Source: Metaphire vulgaris (taxonomy: Eukaryota; Annelida; Clitellata; Crassiclitellata; Megascolecidae). Taken from it: DNA of 64,000 nt. This document shows, in pieces, positions 35,240 through 47,060 of this stretch. The notes under the pieces were generated by a model that was given only the letters and a program-made list of their open reading frames with translations, did not search any database and was not told the DNA's origin. The stretch covers positions 480,001 through 544,000 of the forward strand of contig JACLAT010000042.1 of assembly GCA_018105865.1 (NCBI GenBank), read 5' to 3'. The translations under genes and the position numbers were made by a program. Every line of letters begins with the position of its first letter. Within the stretch, counting starts at the first letter, position 1.

Positions 35240-35570
35240 ACAAATGAGAAAATCAGAGCCGCCCTTCAGCACAGTCATAAGGAAGAAAAGATTGAAATGG
35301 TTTGGATATACATCTATTAAGAATGGAAAATGAAAGATTATCGAAAGAATTTATAACTATAGGAAAACAAATGCCTGGACAGTTAACAGGATGGACAGAT
35401 CGGGTAGAAAGAGACCCTAACCAAACAAGAATTAGGCTAGAGGGAAGAATATCTGGATGAGACAGAAGAAGACTGACAGAAATACGAACAAGCAGAGATG
35501 ACTGGAGAAACATTGTTTCGGAGTCAATGACTGTACACAGTCGACAGACGATGACCTATAAGACTGCGTA
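35240..35570 (+). mobile_element. LINE ORF2 C-terminal remnant
   Basis: The plus frames read RKKRLKWFGYTSIKN and, later, WRNIVSESMTVHSRQ, a tail typical of RTE/Jockey-like elements. Internal stops. Confidence 0.6.
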
Positions 35571-35894
35571 TCTGTTTCCCTTCCCTTCACCTCTCAAATG
35601 TCAAAGAGCAGCAAAACATGATGCATTACAATACCATTTCAATGTCCATGAGTATCTACTGGGGCCATTAGATCATACTATTTATTCATTTACTATGTAT
35701 ATATGTTTGAGTATATGTGTATGTTTGCATGGATGGCTGTATCGAGTGATAGGCTAGCATGTAGTTATTTTCACTCCAGATTGAATCCAAACAAAATTAA
35801 ACAAACTGGAATTTTTCTTTAAACTGTAAAGAGTGTTGTGCCACCCGAATTTTTGTGAAATAATTTGGAACCAAGCAAATTAGCCTATTATTAA

Positions 35895-36382
35895 CCCTTT
35901 CGCCCCGAGAAACCGAAATATCGGTTCGAGCGTCCGTTACAAAGCCCCGAGAAACCGATATTTCGGTTTCAGCACTTTGGCCAGACCCCGAGAAGAATAT
36001 AAATCGGTTTAGCGGTAAATTACTTGAGAACGGTGTTTAGAAGGACCGCAGACTAGGTATTTTTGTTGCTAGTTCTTGTTAGATAATACAGAGAGCGAAA
36101 AGTGGTAATAAAATGAATAAACGTAAAGTTAGTAATAAAATGAATAAATCTAAATCATTCGTTGTGTCGAAGGCGAAAAAAAGATTTATGCGTGTCATTG
36201 ATTGGCAACTTCCGAACCAACGGAATTCGTCGTCGGCGCTCCACACTTCCTATCATTGATTCTAGACTGCATAATGTTGGCATCCACCATTTGATATTAT
36301 TTTGGTGTGTTAAAATTACCCATTTCCCCAGGGAAGCCAGGGGACAGGGTTTTTCTCGCATGGGGATTTAGGGGCGATAGGG
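35895..36382. mobile_element. Non-autonomous piggyBac-type element
   Basis: 488 bp between TTAA sites (35891-35894 and 36383-36386). The ends CCCTTTCGCCCC and GGGGCGATAGGG are inverted with one mismatch. Near the left end it has four repeats around CCGAGAAACCGATATTTCGG. No transposase. Confidence 0.8.
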
Positions 36383-36639
36383 TTAACAGTATATGGGAAT
36401 TGAATTTGAATGTTTAATGCAGATTCGAATTAATTTTCTTTTTTGATTGATTTCATGTCAAATTAATTAGCATTGAATTCATATTTATGTGGTCAGAAGT
36501 GTTCTGAATAGGCATTTGTTTCCTTGTATGCACATAGTAAATGTCCATGGACAGCAAAATGAACAAACAGATCCATCAGATAAGAAATCCAACCGGAGAT
36601 GACACTAGAAGCTAGATTATATATTATAATTATTTATCA

Positions 36640-36800
36640 TTATTATGCAAGGAAAATGGGTGGAATTAGAGAAAGAGGAAGACCTTGCAGACAGATGGAA
36701 TCTATGAAACATCACACTTGACATTGGAAGAACCTGATAAAGTGGAGTAGAGAAGAATATAGGAAACTCATCTATGATATCACCAGGAGTCAAAGTTGAT
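36640..36800 (+). mobile_element. Short LINE C-terminal fragment within the zinc-finger unit
   Basis: The translation GGIRERGRPCRQMES and WSREEYRKLIYDITRS resembles the basic tail of non-LTR ORF2. A diverged relative lies at 55020-55090, so the insertion predates duplication of the unit. Confidence 0.5.
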
Positions 36801-37419
36801 TTGATGGATAAAGTTGTGTAGCATTTTCCACTGAAGAATTTGTCTATATTTCAGGAATGGATCTCATGGCCCAACTATGACACCTTTACGGACCAAATTT
36901 GAACAATAGCCACTGTTTTCAGATTACTTCTTTAGCAAGAACTGTACTTGAACCAAAATGTTTGAAAACTATTTCAAGCCAAACAGAACTCACCTACATA
37001 ATATATGAGAATGGCCTTGAAAATTTTGAAAATGTGATGTAAGCTTCCTTTCCAATTTGAAATGATTTTTCCTTCTCTATAAAATTTTCCAAAGATGTGT
37101 GGTCATAGATAACACAAATGTTTCTATAAAATTATCATATATGTCAGCTGGCTATAAATTCTGTAGGACTAGACTTTTACGGATGAATTACCGAGTAATT
37201 GAGGATCATTATAGTGGCCATAATCTATCAGTCTTTGGCTTCCTGGAAAATGTAAAACTCACTACATTACCTGCTTATGATGCCTCATAGTGCTGCTGGT
37301 CTATTTTCAAATAGGACTTTTCAATGAGAAAGACTAATAGGATAGGGTGTGTTGGTTGTAATATATTTTATAATATATACTGAAGTACATGCTGTGATGA
37401 ATTAGAAAAGAGTTGGAGT

Positions 37420-37603
37420 CAGTGTTTATTCTAGCCCCCTTGACATTGGGGGGGATTTTGAAATGTTTGGGGGGACAAGGTTTGAGTTTCCACACGTTTG
37501 GGGGGAAATTTACATTCCCCCAGCCAACATCTAAAAAAATTTGGGGGAATTTTCAAACTTTGGGGGGGGGAATTCCCCCTATGAAGGCCTAGAATAAACA
37601 CTG
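37420..37603. mobile_element. hAT MITE with perfect 8-bp TSD
   Basis: 184 bp with ends CAGTGTTTATTCTAG and CTAGAATAAACACTG. GTTGGAGT flanks both sides (37412-37419 and 37604-37611). Confidence 0.94.
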
Positions 37604-37828
37604 GTTGGAGTCTTGTTAATTCTGCATCTGATTTTAATTGAGGGCACAAATAATTAATTGTAATGGTTTGCCATGAGGCATTTGATGTTGTGTAGAAGAT
37701 CAGTATGAGAATGATGTTGTTGTACTTTCAGGAATAGTGCTTCATCAATACAGTGCATGTATTTGATTGTTTGATGAGAAAGATTTATATGCAACTTCCA
37801 TCATTCTGATTAAGTACGCAATACAAAC

Positions 37829-39946
37829 ATGTCACATGAGTGCAAGACATGCAGCAAAACATTCAGCACAAATCAAAATCTACAGATTCATGAAAGAATT
37901 CATACAGGAGAAAAGCCATACCGCTGCAAAGCTTGCGGAAGGACATTTTCTGTACAAGGTAACCTACGTATGCATGAAAGAATTCATACAGGAGAGAAGC
38001 CATACAGATGCAAAGCTTGCGGAAGGACATTTTCTGTACAAGGTAACCTACGTATGCATGAAAGAATTCATACAGGAGAGAAGCCATACAGATGCAAGAT
38101 ATGCAGCAAAACGTTTCGTCAAAAAGGTGCATTGAGGATGCATGACAGAATTCATACTGGGGAGAAGCCATTCATGTGCAAGGTGTGTAGCAAGGCATTT
38201 ACTGATAATAGTAGCCTAAGGAACCATATGGGAATTCATACAGGAGAAAAGCCTTACCATTGTATAGTGTGCAGCAAGGCGTTTCGTGAAAAATGTTCCC
38301 TGAAGAGGCATGAAAGAATTCATACAGGAGAAAAGCCATATATTTGCAAGGTGTGCCATAATGCATTTAATGTGGTAGGTCATCTAAAGATGCATGAAAG
38401 AATTCATACAGGAGAAAAGCCATACCGCTGCAAAACTTGCGGAAGGGCATTTTCTAGACAAGGTGGTCTACATATGCATATAAGAATTCATACAGGAGAG
38501 AAACCATACAGATGCAAGATATGCAACAAAACGTTTCGTCATAAAAGTACACTGACACTGCACGACAGAATTCATACCGGAGAGAAGCCATACATATGCA
38601 AGATATGCAACAAAACGTTCAACAGACGTCACATTCTCCAAAAGCATAAAAGAATTCATACTGGAGAAAAGCCATTCAGCTGTAAAGTATGCAGAAGGTC
38701 ATTTTCTCAAAAAAGTAGCTTATCGATGCATGAAAAAATTCATACAGGAGAGAAGCCACACCGCTGTAAGTTATGCTGCATGGCGTTTCGTGAAACAGGT
38801 GATCTCAGAAAGCATGAAAGAATTCATACGGGAGAGAAGCCATTCGTATGCATAGTATGTAACATGGCATTTACTGTACGAAGTGGCCTACAGAAGCATG
38901 AAAGAATTCATACCGGAGAGAAACCATTTAGCTGCAATGTATGCGGCATGACATTTTCTGGACAAGGTGACCTACGGATGCATGAAAGAATTCATACAAG
39001 AGAGAAGCCATACATATGTGCTGTGTGCAACCAAATGTTTTCTAGATATGGTGAGCTAAAGAAGCACGAGGGAATTCATACAGGAAGAAATTCAAGAAAG
39101 CCTTTTTCTTGCATGTTGTGCAGCAGGGCTTTTAGTACAAAAACTTGTTTGAAAATACATCAAAGAATTCATACAGGAGAAAAGCCTTACATATGCAAGA
39201 TATGCCATAAGGTATTTCGTGTAATAGGTTATCTAAAGAGCCATGAGAGAATTCATACAGGTGAAAAACCATATACATGCAAAATGTGTGCTAAAGCCTT
39301 TAGCGAAAAACATAGTCTTGAAATTCACAAAAGAATTCACACTGGCGACAAACCTTACCTTTGCAAGCAATGCGGCAAAGCATTTAGACGTTTAGGCAAT
39401 CTGAGATGTCATCTTACAATTCATGCTAAAGACAGGCCATACTTATGCAAAGTTTGTAACAGAACTTTCAAACGATATAGCCATCTGAAGGAGCATGAAG
39501 TGATTCATTCTGGAGAAAAACCATACATATGCAAAGTGTGTAAGAAAGGATTTTACCAAGCACATGGCATGAGAAATCATGAGAAAATTCATTCTGACGA
39601 GAAACTCTTTTTATGTTACACATGTAACGAAACATTCAAGCGGAGAGATCAGGTGATTTTGCATCAAAAAATACACAGTGAACAAAAGCAGTATCCTTGC
39701 AGAGTTTCTAAGGGAGAAAACTCAGAAAAAGATCACTCTAAATGTTCTGAAACAAATTACTCCATTACAAACTGTGTCAATAAATTTGTTGTTGGTGGGC
39801 CTTTAAGGAAAAAGCCAGAAAAAATTGAACTTGATGTCCAACAATTTGGTTGTGGATTGTGTGATGAAATCTTTTCAGGAGAAATCCATTTTATGGTACA
39901 TTGTTCTGGACACTTAGTCAGTAACTGCCCATCAATCCTGTTTTAA
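37829..39946 (+). CDS. Poly-C2H2 zinc-finger protein 2 (705 aa)
   Basis: The coding exon follows the conserved acceptor TTGTACTTTCAG (ending 37731). The ATG at 37829 (context AAACATGT) matches the start of copy 1. There are 22 tandem fingers, all with intact zinc ligands, plus the shared tail (PCRVSKGENSEK...) ending FGCGLCDEIFSGEIHFMVHC and SNCPSILF. Fingers 2 and 3 are identical proteins and nearly identical DNA (37918-38001 and 38002-38085), a very recent 84-bp duplication. The linker after finger 15 has three extra residues (TGRNSRKPF). No N-terminal effector domain is visible. The expected role is nuclear DNA binding with repression or genome-defence functions possible; only the DNA-binding part is supported by sequence. 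Confidence 0.94.
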   Translation: MSHECKTCSKTFSTNQNLQIHERIHTGEKPYRCKACGRTFSVQGNLRMHERIHTGEKPYRCKACGRTFSVQGNLRMHERIHTGEKPYRCKICSKTFRQKGALRMHDRIHTGEKPFMCKVCSKAFTDNSSLRNHMGIHTGEKPYHCIVCSKAFREKCSLKRHERIHTGEKPYICKVCHNAFNVVGHLKMHERIHTGEKPYRCKTCGRAFSRQGGLHMHIRIHTGEKPYRCKICNKTFRHKSTLTLHDRIHTGEKPYICKICNKTFNRRHILQKHKRIHTGEKPFSCKVCRRSFSQKSSLSMHEKIHTGEKPHRCKLCCMAFRETGDLRKHERIHTGEKPFVCIVCNMAFTVRSGLQKHERIHTGEKPFSCNVCGMTFSGQGDLRMHERIHTREKPYICAVCNQMFSRYGELKKHEGIHTGRNSRKPFSCMLCSRAFSTKTCLKIHQRIHTGEKPYICKICHKVFRVIGYLKSHERIHTGEKPYTCKMCAKAFSEKHSLEIHKRIHTGDKPYLCKQCGKAFRRLGNLRCHLTIHAKDRPYLCKVCNRTFKRYSHLKEHEVIHSGEKPYICKVCKKGFYQAHGMRNHEKIHSDEKLFLCYTCNETFKRRDQVILHQKIHSEQKQYPCRVSKGENSEKDHSKCSETNYSITNCVNKFVVGGPLRKKPEKIELDVQQFGCGLCDEIFSGEIHFMVHCSGHLVSNCPSILF

Positions 39947-40633
39947 TTGAAGTTATCTTTATTTTCACAAAACTTGTCACAAATGTAGTTATTAGTTAAG
40001 TGTTTTATATACAAGTTAATATATGAAAATAATGCTAAAAACCTGTTTTTTAAAATTCATAATTGCTATTAGTCGATTGAAGTGATTTTCTGTTATATTT
40101 TTGGGTGAAAAGTATTAGTTATCTATCATACTGAAATACTTTTGAAAAATTTGCACTGTCGTTGAGTTGTATGTGTATGGATATACATTTTTATTTTGGA
40201 CTTGTTTAGTAAAGTAGATTAGGTCAAATCATTTGCATTACATATTCACATATACATGTAATTCTACAAAACTCTGCTGTCTTTGATAATTAGCAAAATA
40301 CTGAAGTGTTAGCTGTTGTTTTTCGTAGAGGCCTCTGGTAATCCATGCTTAGCTGTCATCTTATTCTTTGTTATTAACCATTTGTTCCCTTTCATGTCCT
40401 TTCTTATACCTATGGGCTGCCATGATGATCTGATTTTAAGTATTTGTAATCTCTCCATCCATTTAATTCTCAATTGTGTTCATTCTCTTATTTGCTATTT
40501 TTTCGGATGTCATTCTTTGCAGCCCTTCAGTTCACTTTCTCGTGTTCTCCTTTGGTGACAAATTATAGTTTATGTATTTCAGTTTGTAGGAACACCCATG
40601 GTGTTGGAGAAACATGCAAAAGTGTATCACTTT
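39947..40633 (+). other. 3' flank of zinc-finger gene 2
   Basis: Shares GTTATCTTTAT, AATTTGAAGT-type and TTCTCCTTTGGT words with the flanks of copies 3 and 5; no further gene seen. Confidence 0.55.
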
Positions 40634-41073
40634 CAGGGATGTGAACAAGACAGTAAGTGGCAAGACCGAGACCAAGACCAAGACACTAACCCTCAAGACC
40701 AAGACATTAGGTGTCAAGACCAAGACACTAAGGCTAAAGACTAAGACCCAAACAGTAATTTTAAACATCAAAAAACAGACAAAACAGGATTTGCACATTT
40801 TTTTATCAACATCAGCAATGAAATTACGAAAATTTGGATGCTCAACTAAACTGACTGGCAGACTGCACCCGACAATTATTTTTTTACGATCGAATTTGTG
40901 AGCATTCTTTGTTGTGGATGATTTGTCAGATGTGTTTCATCTTATTTCTGACAAAAACAGTGGAATCTGAAGACTAAGGCAGTAATGACGAGACACTGGC
41001 CAGCAAGACCAATACCAAGTCATTGAAAATACTGTCTTGAGACGAGACAGTGTCTCGAGACGTCACATCACTG
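40634..41073. mobile_element. Probable hAT element rich in AAGACCAAGACACT repeats
   Basis: Ends CAGGGATGTGAACAAGACAG and CGTCACATCACTG are inverted relatives. Flanks ATCACTTT and ATCACTGG match at 6 of 8. The interior has many GACCAAGACA units. Confidence 0.6.
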
Positions 41074-41177
41074 ATCACTGGGCTTTTGAATAATGCATTA
41101 TTTTAAGTGGTATAGAGATAGTTCTATTATAATGGCAATGGATGATAGACAAATTTCAGAATGCTCAAGGGTGTGAT

Positions 41178-41324
41178 CAGTGTTTAATCTAGGCCGTTTC
41201 CGGAGGGGAAGTTTTGTTATAGTACATGGACTAACAGCGGTCCCTAGCAGAATTGTCCCCGGTTTTGTCAGTTTCCCCCGGCTTTTTCAGTTCCCCCTGG
41301 AGTCCAGGAGTCTAGATTAAACAC
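41178..41324. mobile_element. hAT MITE (CAGTGTTTAATCTAGG family)
   Basis: Starts CAGTGTTTAATCTAGG and ends TCTAGATTAAACAC. GGTGTGAT lies on both sides; the final two bases of the right end appear lost. Confidence 0.8.
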
Positions 41325-41569
41325 GGTGTGATATAAGCCTATTCTGTAGATTCATAGGAGATCTACTAAATTCAACATGTGAGAATAAATGAGAAACACA
41401 ACAGCAAACAAATATGGAATAAGTAATATATTAAAATAAATTCTTAATATGAGCAGCTTGCTGAATACATCCGATGTTCCCCGAACATTACTGTATTTCA
41501 TCTTTCAATTATTGACTGTAAGCAGATCTGTAATAAGAAGAATTATACTGAGAACTATGAGGGTATCCA

Positions 41570-41960
41570 GTGTTTATCAACAAATTTATAAACTTCCGGT
41601 TGCTCCGCCCACTGGTGGGCAGAAGCAGATTGTTGCTAGTGGCATCCTGTATAAACAACTTTGCTTTGGATCAAAGTTTGTCGCCATACGCAAGTTCTTT
41701 GCCCCAAGAAGCAAAGTTGCGCTACAGACTGAAGTTGGGATATGAATCATATGATGGTGCTAGTAAGATTTTGCCTGATCCGTACGGAATTTCTGTTGGA
41801 TGGACAGAGAACCCCTGTGTGTGGCCCGACTTAGAGTTCGGCGATGTTTACTGTTTTTGATCGATACGCCGGGATCATTCACAAAGGAGTCGTCGAAGGC
41901 TTACAAATCTCTGGAGGCATACCAGTAAATATACAAACTACCATTATGGTGTTATGCTGA
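41570..41960 (+). pseudogene. Transposon-type protein fragment, frameshifted
   Basis: The frame 41570-41860 ends with PQEAKLRYRLKLGYESYDG, then WTENPCVWPDLEFGDVYC. After a frame change come LIDTPGSFTKESSKAYKSLE and AYQ. I associate the AYKSLEAY motif with repeated, mobile-element-like proteins of marine animals, but cannot name the family with confidence. One frameshift and a stop make it non-functional. Confidence 0.35.
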
Positions 41961-42268
41961 GAATGGTAGAATATCTAAAAAATTGATACAAAATTTATCC
42001 ATCCATCAACAGTTGTTTACCTTAACAACAGCGATGTTTTGCCCACCAGCATAGATCAGTAACATTAAATTTCATCGACCATAGAGAGTGTTCTGGAGAC
42101 TAATAAGAAATTTGAAGAAAACTCTCTGCCACAAGACTTCTATTTGCTTTGGCCTGTTCCATTATAATCTGTAGTAAATATAGTATCATGCCTTAAAATA
42201 TTTTAGCTTTACATGATGCTCACTTACTGTGAATCTTTGAGTCCAGCTTTTGTTTATATATGAAGTGT

Positions 42269-42445
42269 GTTGATCGTCATTTTGTAATATCGCCATTTTG
42301 TAGTAATTGTTTGAATTTTGAAGTTTGTTATTAGCAGTTGGTAGATTTCAATTGATTGAGGCGAACAGATTTTTTTACATGGTATGATAATTCTGCGCGA
42401 CTGATCTGTAATGTGCTTTCACTTCGTAATGTGTGTCAAGAAGTG
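42269..42445 (+). promoter_or_regulatory. Putative promoter/first-exon module of zinc-finger unit 3
   Basis: GTTGATCGTCATTTTGTAAT and TCGCCATTTTGTAG, homologous to 26135-26309 but with a decayed donor region (GTGTGTCAAGAAGTG). Confidence 0.4.
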
Positions 42446-42469
42446 ATACAGACTCAGGTCAGGTTTTCG

Positions 42470-42970
42470 TCCTCCAGATGTCTAGCTATTGACTTCTCCA
42501 CAACATCTATCCAAAGTTCTCTGTCCTTCGCTACTTCTTCTAAAGTCTAAAGTCAATCGGTGTCTTCTGTCTGTTTTCCCGTTGAGATTCAGCCCTGCCG
42601 TGTTCAGATCCTCTTCCAATCCGTCCACGCATCGTTTTTTCGGTCTTCCTTTTCCTTTTTCCCTTCTGGTTTGTTGTTGAAGATTCGTTTTGGGTTTCTT
42701 ATTTCTTTCATTCTGAGTATGTGTCCGGTCCATTTCATTCCTCGCTTTCTGATTAATTCCAAGATGTATGTTTACAGTGCATTTCCACTATTCTCTGTTT
42801 CTGTTTTTTTCTTATCAGTTCAATGTTGTCTTTAGCTCTTATTGCTTCTCTTAGGCTGTCTGTGTAATTTAATCGTCGTCTTTCTTTTGCTCTTTTACCC
42901 ACTATTTTCCCTGTTATGACTAGGTTTTCCAATCCATCCTTTCTAATTAGATGTCTGAAAAATTCCAACT
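42470..42970 (-). mobile_element. LINE ORF2 C-terminal remnant
   Basis: The minus strand carries GRPKKRCVDGLEEDLNTAG and LIRKDGLENLVITGKIVGK in adjoining frames, the basic C-terminal tail of non-LTR reverse transcriptases. Confidence 0.7.
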
Positions 42971-43458
42971 GTTGCTTTTTTTATTGTTTGTAGCTAAATA
43001 AATAAAGTGTGTGGACAAGCAGACTTGTAAACTGGTGTCATACATAGAAATAGCATGAAATGCAGCGTTTTCCACAGAAGCATTTCTCAGTAACATCTCA
43101 AGGGTCAATTATTGCACCTTCACGAGTCAAGTTTGAACCTTGCAGCCAGTGTTTGCAGATCACAGCTTTAAGCTATGAGAACAACTGTACTTTAAACCAT
43201 TTTTTATTATTGTGGTACCTAAATAATATGTGAGAATGGACCTTGAAGAATTTGAAAATGTAATGCAAGGTTCTCTTCCAATTCAAAACAATTTTCTTTC
43301 ATGATAGATTTTTTCCAAAGATGTGTCATCATTTTTAGCACAAATGTTTTTAGTAAATAATATTATCAAAATGTTTAGTAGGTTAAATCTTGTGGGACCA
43401 GATTTTTTCCATTCCAATAAATTTGGGGCCAATTCAGAATCATTATCACATCAATAGT

Positions 43459-43625
43459 CAGGGGCGTGGCGACGCGGGCTATATCAGTATATATATACCC
43501 CCAAATTCAGCCTACCTTAAAGTTTTTTATGTGATTTACATGTGGTTATATGTAGTTTATATGGTTTATGTAGGTTATAGTCCAGATTTATACCCACACA
43601 AATCAAATTCCTGGCTATGCCTCTG
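43459..43625. mobile_element. hAT MITE with perfect 8-bp TSD
   Basis: 167 bp with ends CAGGGGCGTGGCGACG and CTGGCTATGCCTCTG. TCAATAGT flanks both sides (43451-43458 and 43626-43633). Confidence 0.9.
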
Positions 43626-43993
43626 TCAATAGTCTATCGGTTTTTGGGTGTTGGAAAATGTAAAACTCACTCCATTATCTCCTTATGAAGCCTCAGAGTG
43701 TCATCATTCCATACATGATGAGGGATTGTCATTGTTATGGAGTTCATAAGAAAGGAGTGGTGGTTGTAATATATTATTTTTGTACTGAATTAAAGCCCCT
43801 TTTGCAAGGGAATAGGAAAGGGGTGTCTTGTTACTTGTATGTCTGTCTTATTAATTCAGTGCATATGTAATGGTTTGTCATGAGACATTTGAGCTGGTGC
43901 TGAAGATCAGTTACAGTTTAGTTGCGTTGTACTTTCAGAAATTGTGCTTCCTCAATGCAGTACATGTACTAGATTGTTTGAAAATAAAGATTT

Positions 43994-45724
43994 TTGGACA
44001 ATTACAATCGTTCTTTTAAAATACACAAGATGAACATGTTACATCAGTGCAAGACATGCAGCAAAACATTCAAAACAAATGAACATCTCCAGAATCATGA
44101 AATCATTCATACTGGAGAGAAACCATACAAATGTATGATATGCAGTAGAACATTCAAAAGAAATGAACATCTAAAGATGCATGACAGAATTCACACAGGG
44201 GAGAAGCCATTCACCTGTCTCGTATGCAGCAAGGCATTTACTCAAAGAGGTAGCCTAAGCCAGCATGAGAAGATTCATACAGGAGAGAAGCCATACAGCT
44301 GCAGGCTCTGTGCCCTGTCATTTAGTGAAAAAAAGATTCTCAGTGGACATGAAAGAACTCATACAGGAGAGAAGCCATACAGATGCAAGGTATGCAGCAT
44401 GAAGTTTTCTGGGAAAAGCAGCCTAAGGCTGCATGAGAGAGTTCATACAGGAGAAAAGCCTTACAAATGTAAGACATGCAGCATTGCATTTTCTGGTCTA
44501 AGTAACCTTAAGATGCATGAAAGAATTCATACAGGAGAGAAGCCATACAGATGTAAGATATGCAACAAAACGTTTCGTGAAAAAAGTTGCACTGAAGAAG
44601 CATGACAGAATTCATACTGGGGATAAGCCATTCATATGCAAGGTGTGTAGTAAGACATTCCCTGATAATGGTTGTCTAAAGTACCATATGGGAATGCATA
44701 CAGGAGAAAAGCCTTACCCTTGTATCGTGTGCAGCAAGGCGTTTCGTGAAAAATGTTCCCTGAAGAGGCATGAAAGAATTCATACAGGAGAAAAGCCATA
44801 TATTTTTGCAAGATATAGGTAATCTAAAGCCATTTCAGGAGTGTTGTAGGTAATCTAAAGATACATGAAAGAATTCATACAGGAGAAAAGCCATATAATT
44901 GCAAGATTTGCCATAAATTATTTAGGCAGGTAAGTAATTTAAAGATACATGAAAGAATTCATACTGGGGAAAAGCCATATGCAAGCAAAATGTGTGGCAA
45001 AACCTTTGGCCCCATACAACATCTGGTAAAACACAGACGAATTCATACTGGCAACAAACCATACCTTAGCAAACAATGCGGCAAAGAATTTAATGACTCG
45101 AGTTCTCTGACAACACATGCCGGGGACAGGCTGTACTGCTGCAAGTTTTGCAGCAAAGCTTTCAAACAACTTGGCCGTCTTAAAGACCATGAAATGATCC
45201 ATTCAGGAGAAAAACCACACATATGCAAAGTGTGCAATAAGGGATTTTGCCAAGCAACTAACCTGAGGATTCATGAGAAAATTCATTTAGAAGACAAACC
45301 ATTCATATGCACAGTTTGTAGTAAGGCATTTCGTCAAATGTATGCATTGAAAGAACATGTGAAAATTCATTCAGGAGAAAAGCCATTCTTTTGTTACATA
45401 TGTGGCCAAGCTTTCAGATGGAGAAGAAGCATGATAAAACACCAAAGAACTCACAGTAATCTGAAGCAGTATTCTTGCAGAGTTTCTAAAAAAGAAATTG
45501 CAAAGAAAGATCACTCTAAATGTTCTGAAACGAATGATGGCATTAGATACTCTGTCAGTACATTTGCTGTTGGTAGCCCTCTGGGTAAAAGGCCAGAAGA
45601 ATTTGAATTTGATTTCCAACAATTTGGTTGTGGATTGTGTGATGAAATCTTTTCAGGAGAAACCCATTTTATGGTACATTGTTCTGGACATTTAGTCAGT
45701 AACTGCCCACCAATCCTGTTTTAA
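43994..45724 (+). pseudogene. Zinc-finger copy 3, frameshifted
   Basis: The coding exon follows acceptor GTACTTTCAG (ending 43938). The reading frame starts MDNYNRSF at 43994 and runs through six good fingers, then shifts at about 44580: an extra base in GAAAAAAGTTGCACTG compared with copy 2. Two further fingers in the next frame end at about 44805, where two extra T's (TATATTTTTGCAAG) and a scrambled segment break the frame again. From about 44830 to 45724 a third open segment has further fingers and the intact shared tail ending SNCPPILF. Two fingers in it have Cys replaced by Ser (YASKMC, YLSKQC) and one lacks its spacer histidine region (SSLTTHAGDR). A sequencing error could explain one shift but not the whole pattern. 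Confidence 0.82.
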
Positions 45725-45980
45725 TTGAAGTTATCTTTATTAGCTGTCATTCTTAGCAGCCCTTCAGTTCACATTCTCCTGTTCTCCTTTGGTAACAAAT
45801 TATAATTGATGTCTTTTAACAGTCTTAATTATTTTCTTAATTATTGTTTAAATGGTTTTTAAAAAATTTACTTAATTGAAATGGTTATTGTTGTAGATTT
45901 TAGTTTTTCAAACAATTATATGCTTTGCAATTTCACTTTCATTTGTATTATTTTAAAAAAAATTATAGTGCTAATCACAA
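45725..45980 (+). other. 3' flank of zinc-finger copy 3
   Basis: Homologous to 58040-58330 downstream of copy 5 but without its AATAAA-bearing repeats. Confidence 0.5.
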
Positions 45981-46265
45981 TTTGGGGCGCTAAGTTAGCA
46001 GTGTGGTAATAATACTGGACGATAGAGCAGAATGTTGTGCGTTTGATACGAGTAGGAGCATTAAGTACGACTCTACCTTACTCGATATGGGGCAATGATT
46101 TTAAAATGCAGGTCGATGCAGCTTTAAACTGAGGTACAATGTGGGTCTGGGGAAAGTAATGGAAATCTGCCTCTGCTTATACCCGCTTGGTCGCTGATTG
46201 ACAGTACCAGAGATAGGCACCGGAACACAATGCTCGGGCTCGAGAGCGGACCTACTTTTACCTAA
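45981..46265 (+). mobile_element. tRNA-like SINE
   Basis: Head GGCGCTAAGTTAGCAGTGTG and ACTGGACGATAGAGCAGAA; body ends in CCTACTTTTACC. A shorter relative at 58425-58495 sits at the corresponding place in unit 5, so the insertion predates the duplication. Confidence 0.6.
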
Positions 46266-46269
46266 GGGT

Positions 46270-47060
46270 TTATCCATATATTACGTGCGTCCAGGGATGG
46301 GAGGGTTTTTCGATTGAAAACCAAATTATCACATTAAGTCACAAAATTTATTTCCACATACACATACCACAGATGTAAGACTTGCACTTCACATAAAGTT
46401 ATACTGTACATTCATTTAAATTCAGATATAGGCCTATGCATATAAAGCAGCATTAAAGCTTGTGTAAGTGCAAAGTAGGAAGGCCCAACTTATTCAACTA
46501 ACTTATACTAGGTAACAGAAATGGCAAAGAAAGAAAGATTACACGATTATAGTAAGTTAACAAACTGTATGTGAAAAGGACTACCAAAGGAATCATAGAT
46601 CCTGCAAAGTGGTAATCCTATTTGATAAATGAAAATTGCTATTGATGCAAGTGTCAGAGGACATTAAGTAACATAGTTTAAGGCGGAATTAGTTTGTGTA
46701 CCAAACTTGCTACATATCTATGTAATTTACTTGATAAAATAAAATAAGTTTATAAAGTAGTATGAGACAAAAAAATAAATACTAAACATTACTGATTGTA
46801 CAGTTATAATTGGTGTTAAAAAGAGATAAATTGATAATTGTTTTTAAATGTGCTGGGAGAGAGTTTCATGCTCTTAGGCTTGAATACTTAATAGTGAATA
46901 GTCTAGTGTTGGTATTGGCAAACAAAAGATAGAGATCATTAATATTTCTTAGATTCCTATTTGAGCTATCTTTATATGGGTCAAGGATTTTACAAGTGTA
47001 GTAAAAGGTAGTGATGTTTGCTTTCATGAAATTTTTGTCGTGTGAAATTTTCAATGAAAT
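46270..47060 (-). mobile_element. LINE remnant
   Basis: The minus strand contains LLFANTNTRLFTIKYSSL (46866-47054), the same motif as at 29022-29216. The 3' part toward 46300 has no long frame. Confidence 0.55.
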
